A stretch of 64,000 nt of DNA. Origin: Emiliania huxleyi CCMP1516. Taxonomy: Eukaryota > Haptophyta > Isochrysidales > Noelaerhabdaceae. Each line of letters opens with the position of its first letter. Positions within the stretch are counted from its first letter, which is position 1. The stretch covers positions 144,921 through 208,920 of the forward strand of contig NW_005201069.1 in assembly GCF_000372725.1 (NCBI RefSeq). The letters are read 5' to 3'. The notes under the pieces were generated by a model. It did no database searches and had not been told where the DNA came from. It worked only from the letters and a program-made list of their open reading frames with translations. Below, one piece after another: positions 1-10,665 of this stretch. Made by a program: the position numbers and the translations under genes.

Positions 1-1493
1 GCGAGCTCAGCGAGAGCAGCTCACCTAGTGGGCGCGGTGAAGGGGCGCGTACTGCTTTCCAGTCCGGCGCAACCACGCAAGAAAGGCGCGCGAGCCAGGC
101 AGGAGGCTGCCCGGGCGATACACGGTGCCATCAAGGTCGACCAGAAAGCCCGTAACGTCGGACGTGGCGGCGTCGAACGTTGTCAGCTCCGCCTCGTCGA
201 TCGAGGACGAGTAGCTATCGGTCGTGGCAATCGTGGAGAAGGGCGATTGGGCGCGCCTGACGGGTCGAGTCGGCGGCGGCACGGTCGTGACCCCCGCCCC
301 CCCCGCGCGCCCCCCCGCCCCCCCCATCCCTTAGGGATATGCCCGCGCTCGGCAGACGGCCAGGACGAAGCATGGAGAGTCCCATCCCTTAGGGATGTGC
401 CCGGACTCGGCAGGACGGCGCGGTATGTTGATATGCAGCGGACGAGATGGCGCAGGGGGAGCGTTGCAAGTGCGCACCTCTCTCCGTGGCCAAGCGCCGA
501 CAGGTTGGGCGAGGAGAAGACGTTGTGCATGGAGCCGAGGTGGATGGTATCGGACGCGCCCGTGCAGCTGCTTGAGTTGGCCGGCGGTGTCTCGGAGCGG
601 CGGCTGCGGGCTAGGCTCATTGCCGGCACCCGCCTCCGCAGCGTCCCGCCGCTGTGAGGCCTCCCCGTGGCGGCTTCCTCCGACGTGGTGGAGGGTGCCC
701 GCGACGAGGCGGCAAAGGCGGAGCGGGCAGTAATGAGAGACTTGGAGCTGGTCGCATCCAGTCTCCTCGGCACTGAGGCGACAGTGTAGGGCAGCGGCTG
801 CGGTGCAGCGGCGCCCGCGCGCCTCTTGAGCGGGGAAGACGACGAGCTCGGAGGCATCGACCTCGGACTCGAGATCGGGGCTCCGGACTGCGGAGCGGAG
901 CCGCACTCGTCGCCACCGTGTTGCTGCGCTCGTGGCTGGCTCGAGAAGTGCGCCGACCCCATCTCGCTCGACCACATAGGCAGCAGAGCGCCAAATGCGT
1001 CACGCAGGGCCTCGCTCGGCTGCGCGCTGTCCGGGAGGCCAAGGGGCAGCGGGGAGTGGACAAAGTCGTTCGCCTCGAACTCGTGCGCCTCGGGCACGCA
1101 AGGCACCTTGAGCTGCGGCGGCCGATCTAGCCTCTCAATTGCTGCGCTCTCTAGCCGCACAGCTCGCCTCGCAGGCTCTGCCGCTCTATCTTCGGCCGTT
1201 GGTGCCCTCGCCCTCTGCAGCGCAGGAGGCGGCTCTGCGGCGGCGCTGCACGGGCACGGCTCGACTGTGGGTGTGGATGCTGCTGGCCGCGCGTACTGGG
1301 AGGCTACGTCAGTACCATTAACCTTTTGCGAGCCTGGCGCAGGCCGCCTGCCCGCCGTGCGCATTGGCATTGACAGTCGTGCCAGGTATGACATCAGGAG
1401 CGAGACGAGCATGCCCATCAGCAGACCGTACCCGAACCCGGGCGTCGCCGCCTCGGCGAGCCCGGCGAGCATCTCGCACCGAAGCGTCCACAA
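1..1493 (-). CDS. HAD-superfamily phosphatase with membrane-anchored N-terminus, 3' part off the window
   Basis: The first exon (1493-478) starts MWTLRCEM and has one hydrophobic stretch around residues 20-42, followed by a long Ser/Pro/Arg-rich linker. A GT-AG intron (477-257) joins it to an exon at 256-56 encoding GFLVDLDGTVYRPG and then FLAWLRRTGK. The DxDGT motif is HAD motif I (nucleophile and acid/base aspartates), and the pattern is that of the NagD/4-nitrophenylphosphatase branch. Known for the family: hydrolysis of small phosphate esters; the substrate here cannot be told. The next donor is probably GC at 55-54, after which the gene leaves the window, so motifs II-IV are not visible. 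The intron holds a doubled near-palindrome ATCCCTTAGGGAT (about 326-338 and 384-396). The HAD assignment is fairly firm; linking the N-terminal exon rests on frame and splice logic. Confidence 0.6.
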
Positions 1494-2101
1494 GGGGCGC
1501 TCCTACACCTCTAACTCCGAGCCGCAGAAAGGGGGGCGTACAATTGTAACGAGTGTTGGCGAATCTTCGACCGGAATTCGTTTCCACGTCCCCCCATGCC
1601 TTATGCCCCTTGGCGGGCGATGCAGGGTGGGATTAAAATCATTGCGCGTAAAAGAATCGAGCGTTGTGTGTTTTCTTTCTTTCTTTCTTGACGCTTGATG
1701 AGTAAAAAGAGCCTGGCCGCCCGCCCAACAAAGCCAGCGCCCAGGCGTTGACCGCAGCACAGCTCGCTCTGGGTTTAATAATTGGGTGGTGGGTGGTGGC
1801 GGCGTACGCCCCCCCCCCCCCCAAAGGCGCGAGACACACGCTTACGAGATGCTTCTTTTCGAAGAGTCGCTTACTACTTCTAATAAGAGACAACGGCCCA
1901 CACACACGATATGTATGTATGTAGGGAGGTGAAGAACAGCCAGGCTCGGACTGGACACGATTATTTCGAATTCTTCCGCGTTCCAAGACCCTAACTCGCA
2001 GATTGTAACGCCTCAACGTCAGTCCCGCCACTCGCCAGCACGGCACCTCACGACCTCATAGGACCTTGAGCGCGCGTTCTTACTTGTGCTCATTGCGCCC
2101 T
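1494..2101. promoter_or_regulatory. Divergent intergenic region between HAD gene and BBS9
   Basis: About 600 bp with no credible coding sequence. It holds a C homopolymer (1807-1822), short TTTC repeats and one copy of the recurring pyrimidine motif (1663-1689). Both flanking genes start outward from here, so it must contain both promoters; no TATA box stands out. Confidence 0.4.
1663..1689 (-). promoter_or_regulatory. Copy of GAAAGAAAG...ACACAAC upstream motif
   Basis: Read in the direction of the HAD gene it is GAAAGAAAGAAAGAAAACACACAAC-like, about 170 bp upstream of that gene's ATG. Similar motifs in the same orientation lie upstream of the 9949 (-) and 43743 (+) genes. Confidence 0.35.
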
Positions 2102-4748
2102 ATGTCGCTGTTCCGCGCAAAGGAGTGGTGGTCCGCCTCAGTGGGCGAGGCCGACGAGGTCATCACTGCAGCAGTTGGCAACTTCGACAACGAGCCGGAG
2201 CCGGCGTTGCTCAAGTTGGCCACTGGCTCGCTGAGCGGCAAACTTCGCGTGTACAGGCCGCGGCAGCGTGGGTACTCGCTCGAGGATCTGCTACTCGAGG
2301 CTGCACTCGAGCTGCCCGTCCTGCAGCTGGCGGCGGGGAGGCTGACCGCCGACTCTACAAAACTCACGCTCGCAGTCCTCCATCCGCGTGCGCTATCAGT
2401 GTATCGCCTCGTCGGCAGCGGCGGAGGCAGCGACGACGGCCCATCGTACCACGCGCTCGAGTGCATCTTCTCGCACGCTCTGGAACGACCGTCGTACAAC
2501 TTGCTGGTTGGAACAGCCAGCGGCAGCGGCGACTTTGCATGCGTCCAGTCGATGGACGGTCTATTGACCCTCTTGGAGAAGGAGCGCGCGCAGCCACCCT
2601 GCCAGCTTAGCAAGTTCCTTCTGCCGGGGCCGCTCACCTACTGCGCCAACACGGACGCGCTCCTCACTTTCAACTCCCAGCTGGAGGTAGACTGCTACCG
2701 CCGCGCGCACTTTGCGCCTAGCCCGGCCAGCACGCACCCACGGTTGCAGGTCGACTGGTCGGTCCCAGTCGGCGAGCACGTAACCGCGCTGCTCGTGGCG
2801 CGCCTCTCTCGGGGCATGGCAGCCTCGCAAGTCGACATTGTCGTCGTTGCTGAGCGGCTACTGCTCTACATCAAGGAGAATGGCTCGATCCGCAATCAGA
2901 AGCGGCTCGACTACTCCGCCTGTTGCGCGGCGGCGCACAGCGTCGACGGCTCGAGCCAACAGCGGCTGGTGGTGGGCGGTCGCACGGGGGCGGTGATGGT
3001 TTACAGTGACATGGAGCTCCTCTGGGCAGCGCGGCTGCCCGGTCCACCCGCCACACTGGGCGTCCATCGCTTTGGGCAGCAGCCCGGGCTGCTCCTCTCC
3101 CTCTTGTACGACGGCACAACCACCCTTTCCTACCTCGGCACGACACCCCCGCCGCCCGGGGCGGTCGGCGCAGCGGAGTCGAAGCAGCTCAACTACGAGG
3201 CGATGGACGCAGAGCACCGCCGCCTCCTGGGCGTCATTCGCGAGGCCTCCACCACTCGCCCCGAGCCGGCCGGCGGCATCAGCCTGCGAGCGGAGGTGCC
3301 TCTGCGGTGCGACGAGCGCGGCTCTGGTGAGGGCGCGGAGGAGCTGCCGGCGCTCACGGTGCGGCTGATGGCGGCACACAGCGGCGTGGCGCCAGCGGAC
3401 GACGTCTCGATGGTGGCGAGCTGTGCGCCGCCCCTATTCCTCGCGGCGGACCATATCGTTCTTCCGCCGCTCATCGCTGGCGACCCGCCAGCGGCTGTGC
3501 CACTGGTCTTTCGCGCGCGCCCCGACGAGCTGCCCGTTGACCTCTCCGCCACCGTCGTGGTGAACTACTCCGCGGGCGGTGAGTTGCGATGCGCGAGTTG
3601 CGAGCTACGGCTACCCCTGCGCCTCGTTGCCGATCCGGTGAAGTCTTGGAAGACTTGCGCTCTGGCTGTGAAGAGCATCCCTTCACGCTGCACGCTGTGG
3701 GACAGGTGGAGCCGCTGAAGACCTCGGGTTTCAGGCTGACTATTGAGACGAACCGGCCGCCGTTGCCGCTCGGGGGACTCTTCGAGGACATGGTGGTCGA
3801 CGCCGCGTCAGCTGCGGCGGAGGGCGCTGCGCTGTCCATCGTGTACGGGTGCGGGCTCGACGCAACCGTGCTCGCCTCCAAGAAGGAGCGCGGCCGGTAT
3901 CGTGTCTGCTCGTCGCGTTTTGAGGGGCTCTGGCTGCTGACGGACGAGCTGGTCCGCCGGCTCCGCGCGCACGGCGAGGGCGAGGCGGGCGCTTCGGACG
4001 GCGGCTTCGCAGTGTGGTATGAGGACTCGCTGCCCCTACGGGAGTACTTTGAGGCCATCGACGACCACCTCGCCAGCCGGCGAGCGCTCGTTGACGCGAA
4101 GGCGGAGCTGGAGCAGCGGGCGCGCCAGCTGCGCGCTGTGGAGAAGCGACTGCTGGTGCAGCTCAAGCGCCTCCCTATACCCCCTTTACACCTAGGTTCT
4201 GAAGAGGCGCTCTTCACACACCCTAGGTGCGGCTCAAGGACCGGGTGCCTGCACCGATCGCAAGCCTCGAGGCGCTGCTCGAGGGCAGTCACCACCAGCT
4301 CCTCGAGCTAGCCCACCGCGCGGAGGAGCACCAGGCGCAGCTGCGCTTCCACGCCGCGCGCGTCTCGGCGGGAACGCGATTGCTGCTGCTGCTGCTGCGT
4401 CTCAAGTTTCGGCTTGGGGACGAGGAGGCGCGGCTCCTCGAGGCGCATCTGTCGCCGCTGACGTCCTTCAGCGAGGAGGCGAGCGACGGCTGGGAGGAGC
4501 GTACCGCGGCGGCCCTCACTCACCTCTTGCACCACGGCCTCAAGAAGAGGGGGACGGGGGCTGAGCCGTCGGCTAGCCCCTCGCAAGGGGCGCAGGCGCC
4601 GTTGGCGATGCCAGCCGATGCGGCCAAAGTGAAGAAGAGCATCACGCTCGTGTGCGACCGCCTCAACAAGGGGAGCAGGCCGGGGAAGGGAGGGGCGCAG
4701 GCCGCGGCGCCCGGGTCTTGGGAGCCGCCCGGAAAGGAGGCCGGCTGA
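2102..4748 (+). CDS. BBS9: BBS9 / PTHB1, BBSome subunit
   Basis: Three exons (2102-3637, 3706-4155, 4227-4748) give 835 residues, close to human PTHB1. The start MSLFRAKEWW matches human MSLFKARDWW and is preferred over the in-frame ATG at 2066. Other landmarks are IQSMDG-like and FLLPGPL in the N-terminal beta-propeller, then LNYEAMDAE, FEGLWLLTDEL, SLPLREYFE, a helical KRLL/VRLKDRVPAPI segment, and ITLVCDRLNKG near the end. BBS9 is a core subunit of the BBSome, which moves membrane proteins in and out of cilia, so the organism should be ciliated or flagellated at some stage. Both introns (3638-3705, 68 nt; 4156-4226, 71 nt) are fixed by homology, and each begins with a near copy of the next exon's start (GTGAAGTCTTGGAAGAC against GTGGAGCCGCTGAAGAC; GTGCAGCTCAAG against GTGCGGCTCAAG). 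Confidence 0.95.
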
Positions 4749-5440
4749 ACAAAGAGCCCCCTCCTCGTGTACGTGTATAAATAATAGTACATGATATCTG
4801 CCCATTCTGCTCGTTCTGCCCCGCCCTTCTGCTTTCTGCTGCTACGGCTTTACAGTACAGACTACAGTCCTGTCTACCGGTCATGGGGTCTTCCGAGACT
4901 GTGACGCGTGGGCCGTGGGGGTTGGAGGGCTCAGAGCCCTCAGCGTTTCACTTTCGTTCACCGAGCGGGGGCTCAGCGCGTATTTTATTATTTATAAAGC
5001 TGTGTTTGCCGTCTGACCGGCTCCCTGTCGTGGCTCGTGGTCGTGCTCGCGAAAATGCGCGACGGTCGATCTAACCGACTCTCGCGCGTGACGCCCCTCT
5101 CATCCTCAAATCTCTCCCCCCGTCCCCACCCCCTCCGACCCCGCCTCCACAGCCACACCCGCGGCTCGGTTCCGAGACATATCGTCAGAGCCCCTCCCTG
5201 CCCTCGTACTCTCGCGCAGCCCCTCGGCCGCTCTGCTCAAGGGCCCAGGCTCCCTCCTTCGGACGCCCCCCCTTCCCCTCCCCTCCTGTGCATCGAGAGG
5301 GGCTCTCTCCCGCCCCTCGTACAGCCCTCGTACAGCAGCTCTCTCCTTCGCCGCATCGCGTTCGGCGCGAGCATACCGTCGGCTCGCCTCTCTCACCGGC
5401 GGCGCTGCTCGCCGTCTCGCCGCCTCCGCCTCGGCCCGAC
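4749..5440. other. Convergent intergenic region
   Basis: About 690 bp between the 3' ends of BBS9 and the proline-rich gene. An AT-rich patch just after the BBS9 stop (about 4765-4795, TATAAATAATA) could serve 3'-end formation. I see no gene in it. Confidence 0.5.
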
Positions 5441-7068
5441 TCACTTAAGAGCCTGCCGGATGGCGGTCGCGAGCGGCACGGCGAGGCGCAGCTCGGCCGC
5501 GAACGCGTCGAAGTCGGCGAGCGGCTGGTACATCGCCTCCTGCGTGCAGCGCGCGCTGCGTGCGCGCGCGAGCAGGTGCTGCAGCGGCGCCCACTCCACG
5601 GCCGTCAGCTCGAGGGTAGCGGCGTGCGAGGCGATGTGGAGAAGCGCGGCGTGCGCCTGTGGTCGGCGGGTTGGAGAGGGTGCGGTGTGAGGAGACGCCG
5701 CTCATGGCGCGAGGCGGTGTGAGACGAGGTCGGCGGGCGGGCCGAGGGCGCGGAACGTGCTCCCGCGCGCCTCCGCGAACGAGAGTAGCGCCTCCTTCTC
5801 CTCGCGCGGGAAGAGCAACTTCTCCGACGACTTGCGGCGGTGCTTTGGCACAAGCAGGTGGGCGCGCAGCCGCGACTCGGCCGCCGTGGCAATTCGTGCC
5901 TGCGGGTGAGCGGGTGAGGGCGTGGGGCGGTGGGGCTCCTAGAGCTCTGATACCGAAAAGCCGCGGCGGGGGGCGAAACGGGCGGAGGGGAGGCGAAGCG
6001 GTTGGCGGGGCGAGGCGCACGTGTGCGTCGTAGTCGTACAGAGCGAGCGCGAGCACCTTCGCGGCCGAGTTTGCCTCCTCGCACAAGTAGCCGTGCCCGC
6101 GCCCGCGCGGCAACGCCTCGAGCAGCGCCTAAGGCGGGCTCCGAGAGGGTTGCGACGTGGGCTGTGGCAAGGGTTAGCGCGCGGGGGCGGCTCGAGGCGC
6201 GCCTCGTTGCGGTCGTCCGTCTCGAAGAGCAGCCGCAGCTGCTGCCGCAGCAGCGAGCGGAGGAGCTCGGAGAGGCGGCTGCTCAAGACGGGCACGCCGT
6301 CCGCGAGGCCCTCGAGCTGCGAGCACATGAAGCTACCCGCCGCGCGGCAGCGCGACGCCTCGTCGGAGAGGTGCGCCGCGCACAGCGCCTCGTCCGCCGC
6401 AGCCGCCACCTCGAGGCGCAGCGCGCGCACCGCCCTCTGCTCGCCGGCCGCTTCGCCGGCCGCCGCCACGCGGTCGTGCCACTGCTGCTGCGCCGTGACG
6501 ACGCGGTGCATCCTCTCGGCCGCCTCGGCCAAGTCGGCTATCTCGGACGGGTCGGCGTCGCCCCAACGGGACGGGGCGAGGTGGGAGCCGTCGTGCGGTG
6601 CAAAGCAGACGCGCCGCCGCTTGGCGGGGCGGGGCGGCTCTGCCGGCGGGCCGGCGGCGCGCGGCAGCGACGCCATCTTGGCGGCCGCCTGCGCGAACAT
6701 CCAGCTCTCCACGTGCGAGAGCGCGAGGGCGACGGGACGGAGCGAGGCCCACGAGCCGTCCGCGTCCTCGTCGGCAGGCGCGCCGCCCGCGCCTGCGTCG
6801 CAGCGCTCGATGGCGCGACGCAACAGAGCGCCGGCGTCGCACCCCTCGGCGAGGCTCAGCGGCGGAACCGGCGGAGGGGTGCCGGGGCGCTCCGCCTCGA
6901 GAGCCGCGGCCGTGCAGCTCTCTTGCAGCCCCTGCGCCGACAGCGCCCCTCCCGCCTCCCGCAACCAAAATGCAGTAGACGCAGCGCCGGCCGGCAGCCC
7001 GAAGCCGGCTGGCGGAGGCGGTCCAAGCGGCCTCGCCGCGCGGCTCGGAGCGGCGGCAAACGTCGGAA

Positions 7069-7114
<46 letters not shown>

Positions 7115-9304
7115 CGGCGGAGGCGGCGGTGGCGGCGGCATCGGTTGGTGGTCTGCCTCGGGTGGCGCGGCGGCGGCGAGAGGCTGTTCGCCGAGCGCGT
7201 CGAGATAAGCGCCTGGGCGCGGGGGGGGGGGGGGGGGGGGGGGGTTAACCCCCCTCCCCCCAAAAAGGCGCAAACCCCGGGGGAAAGGGCCCCCCCAACC
7301 CGCGAGGGGCCCCAGGGGGGCAAAAGGAACCCCCGGGGCCCCCCCAAAAGGCTCCCAAAACAAAAGGTCCTCAAAGGGGGGGGGCCTTTTGGGGGGGGGG
7401 GGGATGTTCGGGAAAACGGGGGCCTCCGGGCCCCCCTTTTGGGGCTTCCTCCCCCAAGGGGAGGGGCCCGGAAAAGCTTCCAAAAAAGCTGCCCCCCCCC
7501 GGGCCCCCCCCCCCCCCAAGGGCCCTCCCCCCCCCAAGGGTTCCCCCGGGTGGGTGAAAGGGGGGGCCCCCCCCCCCCCCCCCCGNNNNNNNNNNNNNNN
7601 NNNNNNNNNNNNNNNNNNNNNNNNNNNNNNNNNNNNNNNNNNNNNNNNNNNNNNNNNNNNNNNNNNNNNNNNNNNNNNNNNNNNNTTCTTTTTTGGGGGG
7701 GGGGGGGTGAGCACCCATCCACCGAGAAGCGCGCAAGCTCGAGGGCAAAGGCGCACCCAGACCGGCGAGGGGCGCGAGGGGTGCAGAGGCGGCCGCCGGC
7801 GCGTCGCCAAAGGCCTCGCAGACCAAAGCGTCGTCGAGCGCGGCGGCGCTGTCGGCGGCGGCGGGCATGCTCGGCAAGCCGGCGGCCTCGGCGCCTCGCT
7901 TTCGGCGCTGCGTCCCGCGAGGGGAGGGGCCGGGAGAGGCTGCGGACGAGGCTGCCGTCTCCGTGGACTCTCCTCCACCCAAGGCCTCTCCTCCACCCAA
8001 GGCTTCCTCCGGCTGGTTGACGTGCGGCGCCGCCTCGCCGCCCGCCCGGTGCCCTCCCGCCGGCTCGCGCCCGCCGCTGGTGAGCTCCTATGGGACGTGT
8101 CGCGGACGAGTCGGGGGACGGCGTGTGCAGCCTCTCCCGCGCCGCCCGTGCGCTCCTCGTAGGCGTCCGGCGAGAGCGCCTCGAAGGCGGACGGCAGCGC
8201 CGGCGGAGAGAGGAGGTGGGAGAGCCGCTGCGTCGGGGAGAAGGCGCCGCTCGCACCCTCCGCCGCACCCTCCGCCTCGGGCGCGGGCGGACCGGGCGGA
8301 GGCGGGGCGGAGGCGGGCGCTGCGCGCGTGGCGGCAGAGCGCGCAGCCACGCGCAGCAGCAGGCCGGAGCTCGCCTCCCCTCCCTCCCCCTCCCCCTCGT
8401 CTGTCTGGAGCGCCGCCATCGCGGCGAGCGGCGCCGAGCTCGAGCGGCGGCGCGAGGCGGCGCGGCTCGGCCGCCGCTTCAGAGCAACGCCCTGCTTGGG
8501 ACCGGCCTGCGCCTCGGGAGCGGGGAAGACGCCCTCGGGCGGCGGCGGCGGCGGCGGCTGCAGGGGCTGCGTCGGCGCCGCCTGTTGCGGCTGCGGAGGC
8601 TGCTGCGGCAGCGGCGGCGGCGACTGCCGAGGCGGCGACGGCAGCAGCTGCGTCGGCTCGAGAGAGGTCGGGAGAGGATGCTCTGGCGTCGACCCGGCGG
8701 AGCCAGCGCCGGAGGGGTGACAGGAGGGGCTCGGCTCGGGCCTCGGCGCGGAGGCGGTCTGCGGCAGCGGGGAGGGAGAGGAGGCTCCCGCCCCGTCCCC
8801 GCCCCCGCCCCTCGACCCGTCCCTCGACCCGTCCGGCTGTGGCGGAGCGGGGAGCGCAACGGCGCCCTCCATCGGGGGGGTGCCCGACTTCTCCAGCGAG
8901 GGGCGGCACGACTTCTCCAGCGACTTCTCCAGCGGGGGGAGGCACGACTTGCGGCGCGACGCCCTCCTCGCGAGCGGGGCGGCCACTTGCCGGCCGGGCG
9001 AGGGCGGGGGCGGGCCGGAGGGCGGGGGCGGGCCGGAGGGCGGCGAGGGCCTGGCCGGCGGGCCGGAGGGCGGGGCTGCCTCCTCCCCCGCCGCCGCATC
9101 CGGGCCGCATGGCTCCGTGTCGCGTGGCTCCGTGCCGCATGGCTCAGTGCCCGCTGCCCGTAGGCCCTCCTGCACCGGAGGGAGGCCAGAGACGCGGCGC
9201 GACTTGCGGGTCGGCTGGGCCGGCGCGCCGAGCGAGGCGCGCCGGCGGGTGCGGGGCTTCGGTGCCACCACCTCCACTGCCGGCGGCGACGGTTCTGCAT
9301 CCGC

Positions 9305-9337
<33 letters not shown>

Positions 9338-9949
9338 TGCCTCAGGCAGCGGCAGGGGCGGCGGCGGTGCAGCCTCAGGCAGCGGCAGGGGCGGCGGCGA
9401 TTCCGCATCGTCCGGCGAGGGCGGGGGCGGGGCTGCGTCGGTCGGCAGTCGCGGTGCTGCGTCCTCCATCGGCAGCGGCGTCGCTGACTCCGGCGGCACG
9501 TTGTCCGGCGGCGGCGGCGGCGGGTCTTCGGCCGGCGGCGACCGGAGCGGCGAAAGCGGGGACTGCGGTTGCGTCGACTGCGGCTGCGGAAGCTCCTGGT
9601 CGGCGCCTCCCGGCTGCACTGCAGGTGACGCAGCGGGAGGTGGCACCTCGAGCGCCTCCGCTTCGTCGGCAGCAGGGAAGGCGGCTCGTGGCGGCGGCAG
9701 CGACGTTTCCGCACCGGCCGAGCCCGGCGGAGGGGGAGCCGCGGGATACGCGCGAGGGCGTGCGGGACTCGCGCAGTTGTTCGCCGGGGCTAGGGCGGGC
9801 GACTCCAACAGCCTGTTCGCCGGGAGGATGCTCGATTTTCGCTTGCGCTTACCCGCGTTGAAGAATGCCGACAGCGCTGCGGACGTCGCTGCCGCGGAGT
9901 TCTCCTTGTCGAGCGCGCCGAGGTCGAGCCCACGAATGAGCCGACTCAT
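5441..9949 (-). CDS. Large proline-rich protein with helical C-terminal region, function unknown
   Basis: Exon 1 (9949-6203) is followed by exons 6128-6027, 5899-5771 and 5656-5441, all in phase 0, ending QALK-stop. Introns at 6202-6129, 6026-5900 and 5770-5657 are all GC-AG and all start like the next exon (GCGCGCCTCGAG against GCGCTGCTCGAG for the first). The N-terminus has GKRKRKSSILPANR, then hundreds of residues of Pro/Glu/Ala-rich disorder with repeated RRxS patches. The C-terminal 400 residues are mostly helical, with SHVESWMFAQAAAKM and SSRLSELLRSLLRQQLRLLFETDD, and end in a compact region. SSILP and RRVS patches recall PP1-docking motifs of the kinetochore scaffold KNL1, but no MELT repeats are seen, so I do not assign that name. 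The true length is unknown because exon 1 spans the N gap. Confidence 0.6.
7068..7140. repeat. GGC trinucleotide run encoding polyproline
   Basis: A nearly pure GGC/GGT/GGA run, read on the minus strand as about 24 prolines in the protein at 5441-9949. It sits just before the damaged sequence next to the N gap, a typical assembly breakpoint. Confidence 0.8.
7218..7585. other. Low-fidelity second copy of 7690-8010 beside gap
   Basis: This stretch is full of inflated C, G, A and T runs. Read on the minus strand it gives FPGPSPWG, PLGPLAGWGGPFP and similar, a degraded echo of SPGPSPRG and PLAPLAGLGAPLP from 7700-8000. I read it as an unmerged noisy assembly end, not real duplicated coding sequence. 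Confidence 0.75.
7586..7685. other. Assembly gap (100 N)
   Basis: Exactly 100 Ns, the conventional placeholder for a gap of unknown size. Confidence 0.99.
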
Positions 9950-10050
9950 CGCTGGAGGGGGGGCGAGCGAGCAGCACTAGAGCGGTCAGTTCAACACTGC
10001 GCTCGACAAAAGAATTCTGACGCCGCAAAAGGCGGACACACACGCAGCGT

Positions 10051-10108
10051 GCCGTTCTCCCATCCCTCCCTTGGGTTGTGTGTTTTCTTTCTTTCTTTTA
10101 CACGCACG
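10051..10108 (-). promoter_or_regulatory. Upstream motif copy, 102-159 bp before the 9949 start
   Basis: In the sense of the downstream gene it reads AAAGAAAGAAAGAAAACAC followed by ACAACCCAAGGGAGGGATGG. Orientation and distance match the copies near 1663 and 43622. Confidence 0.35.
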
Positions 10109-10309
10109 AGACAGAGGAGAGCGACGCGACAGAGGAAGAAGCGACAAGGGAGAGCACGACGAGAAGGGGGCGACCGCGAGGTGGCACGAAGGTCGCAGCG
10201 AGAATCGGAGAGAGACTGCGAAGAGAGATAGGAAGAGGCGGACGCCCAAGGGTGGGCGACGGCTAGTGCACCTCACCCCTCTCCTTAAATCCCTGTGTGG
10301 TGGCGGCGT

Positions 10310-10369
10310 GCCGTCCTCCCATCCCTCCCTTGGGTTGTCCGTTTTCTTTCTTTCTTTACACACGCACGA
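10310..10369 (-). repeat. Second copy of the 58-bp upstream motif
   Basis: A direct repeat of 10051-10108, about 260 bp away and about 90% identical by eye. It may be a duplicated promoter or 5'UTR segment. Confidence 0.5.
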
Positions 10370-10665
10370 TTCACACGACAGACAACGCGCAGCCCCCCGG
10401 GGGGGGAGACGACGGCTTCCTCCTCGCCACACACAAAAGCCGCCGTCCGAACTCCCCCCCGCTCCTCCGTGCTCCGGGACACCCGCCACCCCTCCCGCCT
10501 CCCCTCTGAGAGAGAGAGAGAAAAACAACGTTAGTTCCCCTCTGAGTCTCCTGTGTGGGCACAGGGGACAGTTCCTCTTCACCCCTCCGCCATGCAAGTT
10601 CCTGTGGGGTGTCCGTTTTCCTTCCTTTCTTCAGGACAACATTATGTTCAGAGAGACACAGCGGA

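Larger units (their letters stand above)
9950..10665. promoter_or_regulatory. Intergenic region with repeated pyrimidine motif
   Basis: About 715 bp between the 5' end of the proline-rich gene and the 3' end of the hydrolase gene. Two copies of a roughly 58-bp sequence with only a few mismatches lie at 10051-10108 and 10310-10369 (CCCATCCCTCCCTTGGGTTG then TTTTCTTTCTTTCTTT); a weaker third copy is at 10590-10640. No coding sequence is convincing. Confidence 0.5.

Noticed and set aside
4227-4229. Independent start (GTG) for the last BBS9 exon
   Set aside because: Homology with human PTHB1 shows it is the first codon after a 71-nt intron.
5037-5722. Plus-strand frames over the convergent region and 3' end of the proline-rich gene
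   Set aside because: Arg/Pro/Ser-rich, no domain, and they overlap a well-structured minus-strand last exon.
5939-9949. KNL1/Spc105 kinetochore identity for the proline-rich protein
   Set aside because: Only SSILP and RRxS patches support it; no MELT repeats and no recognisable RWD region. Left unnamed.
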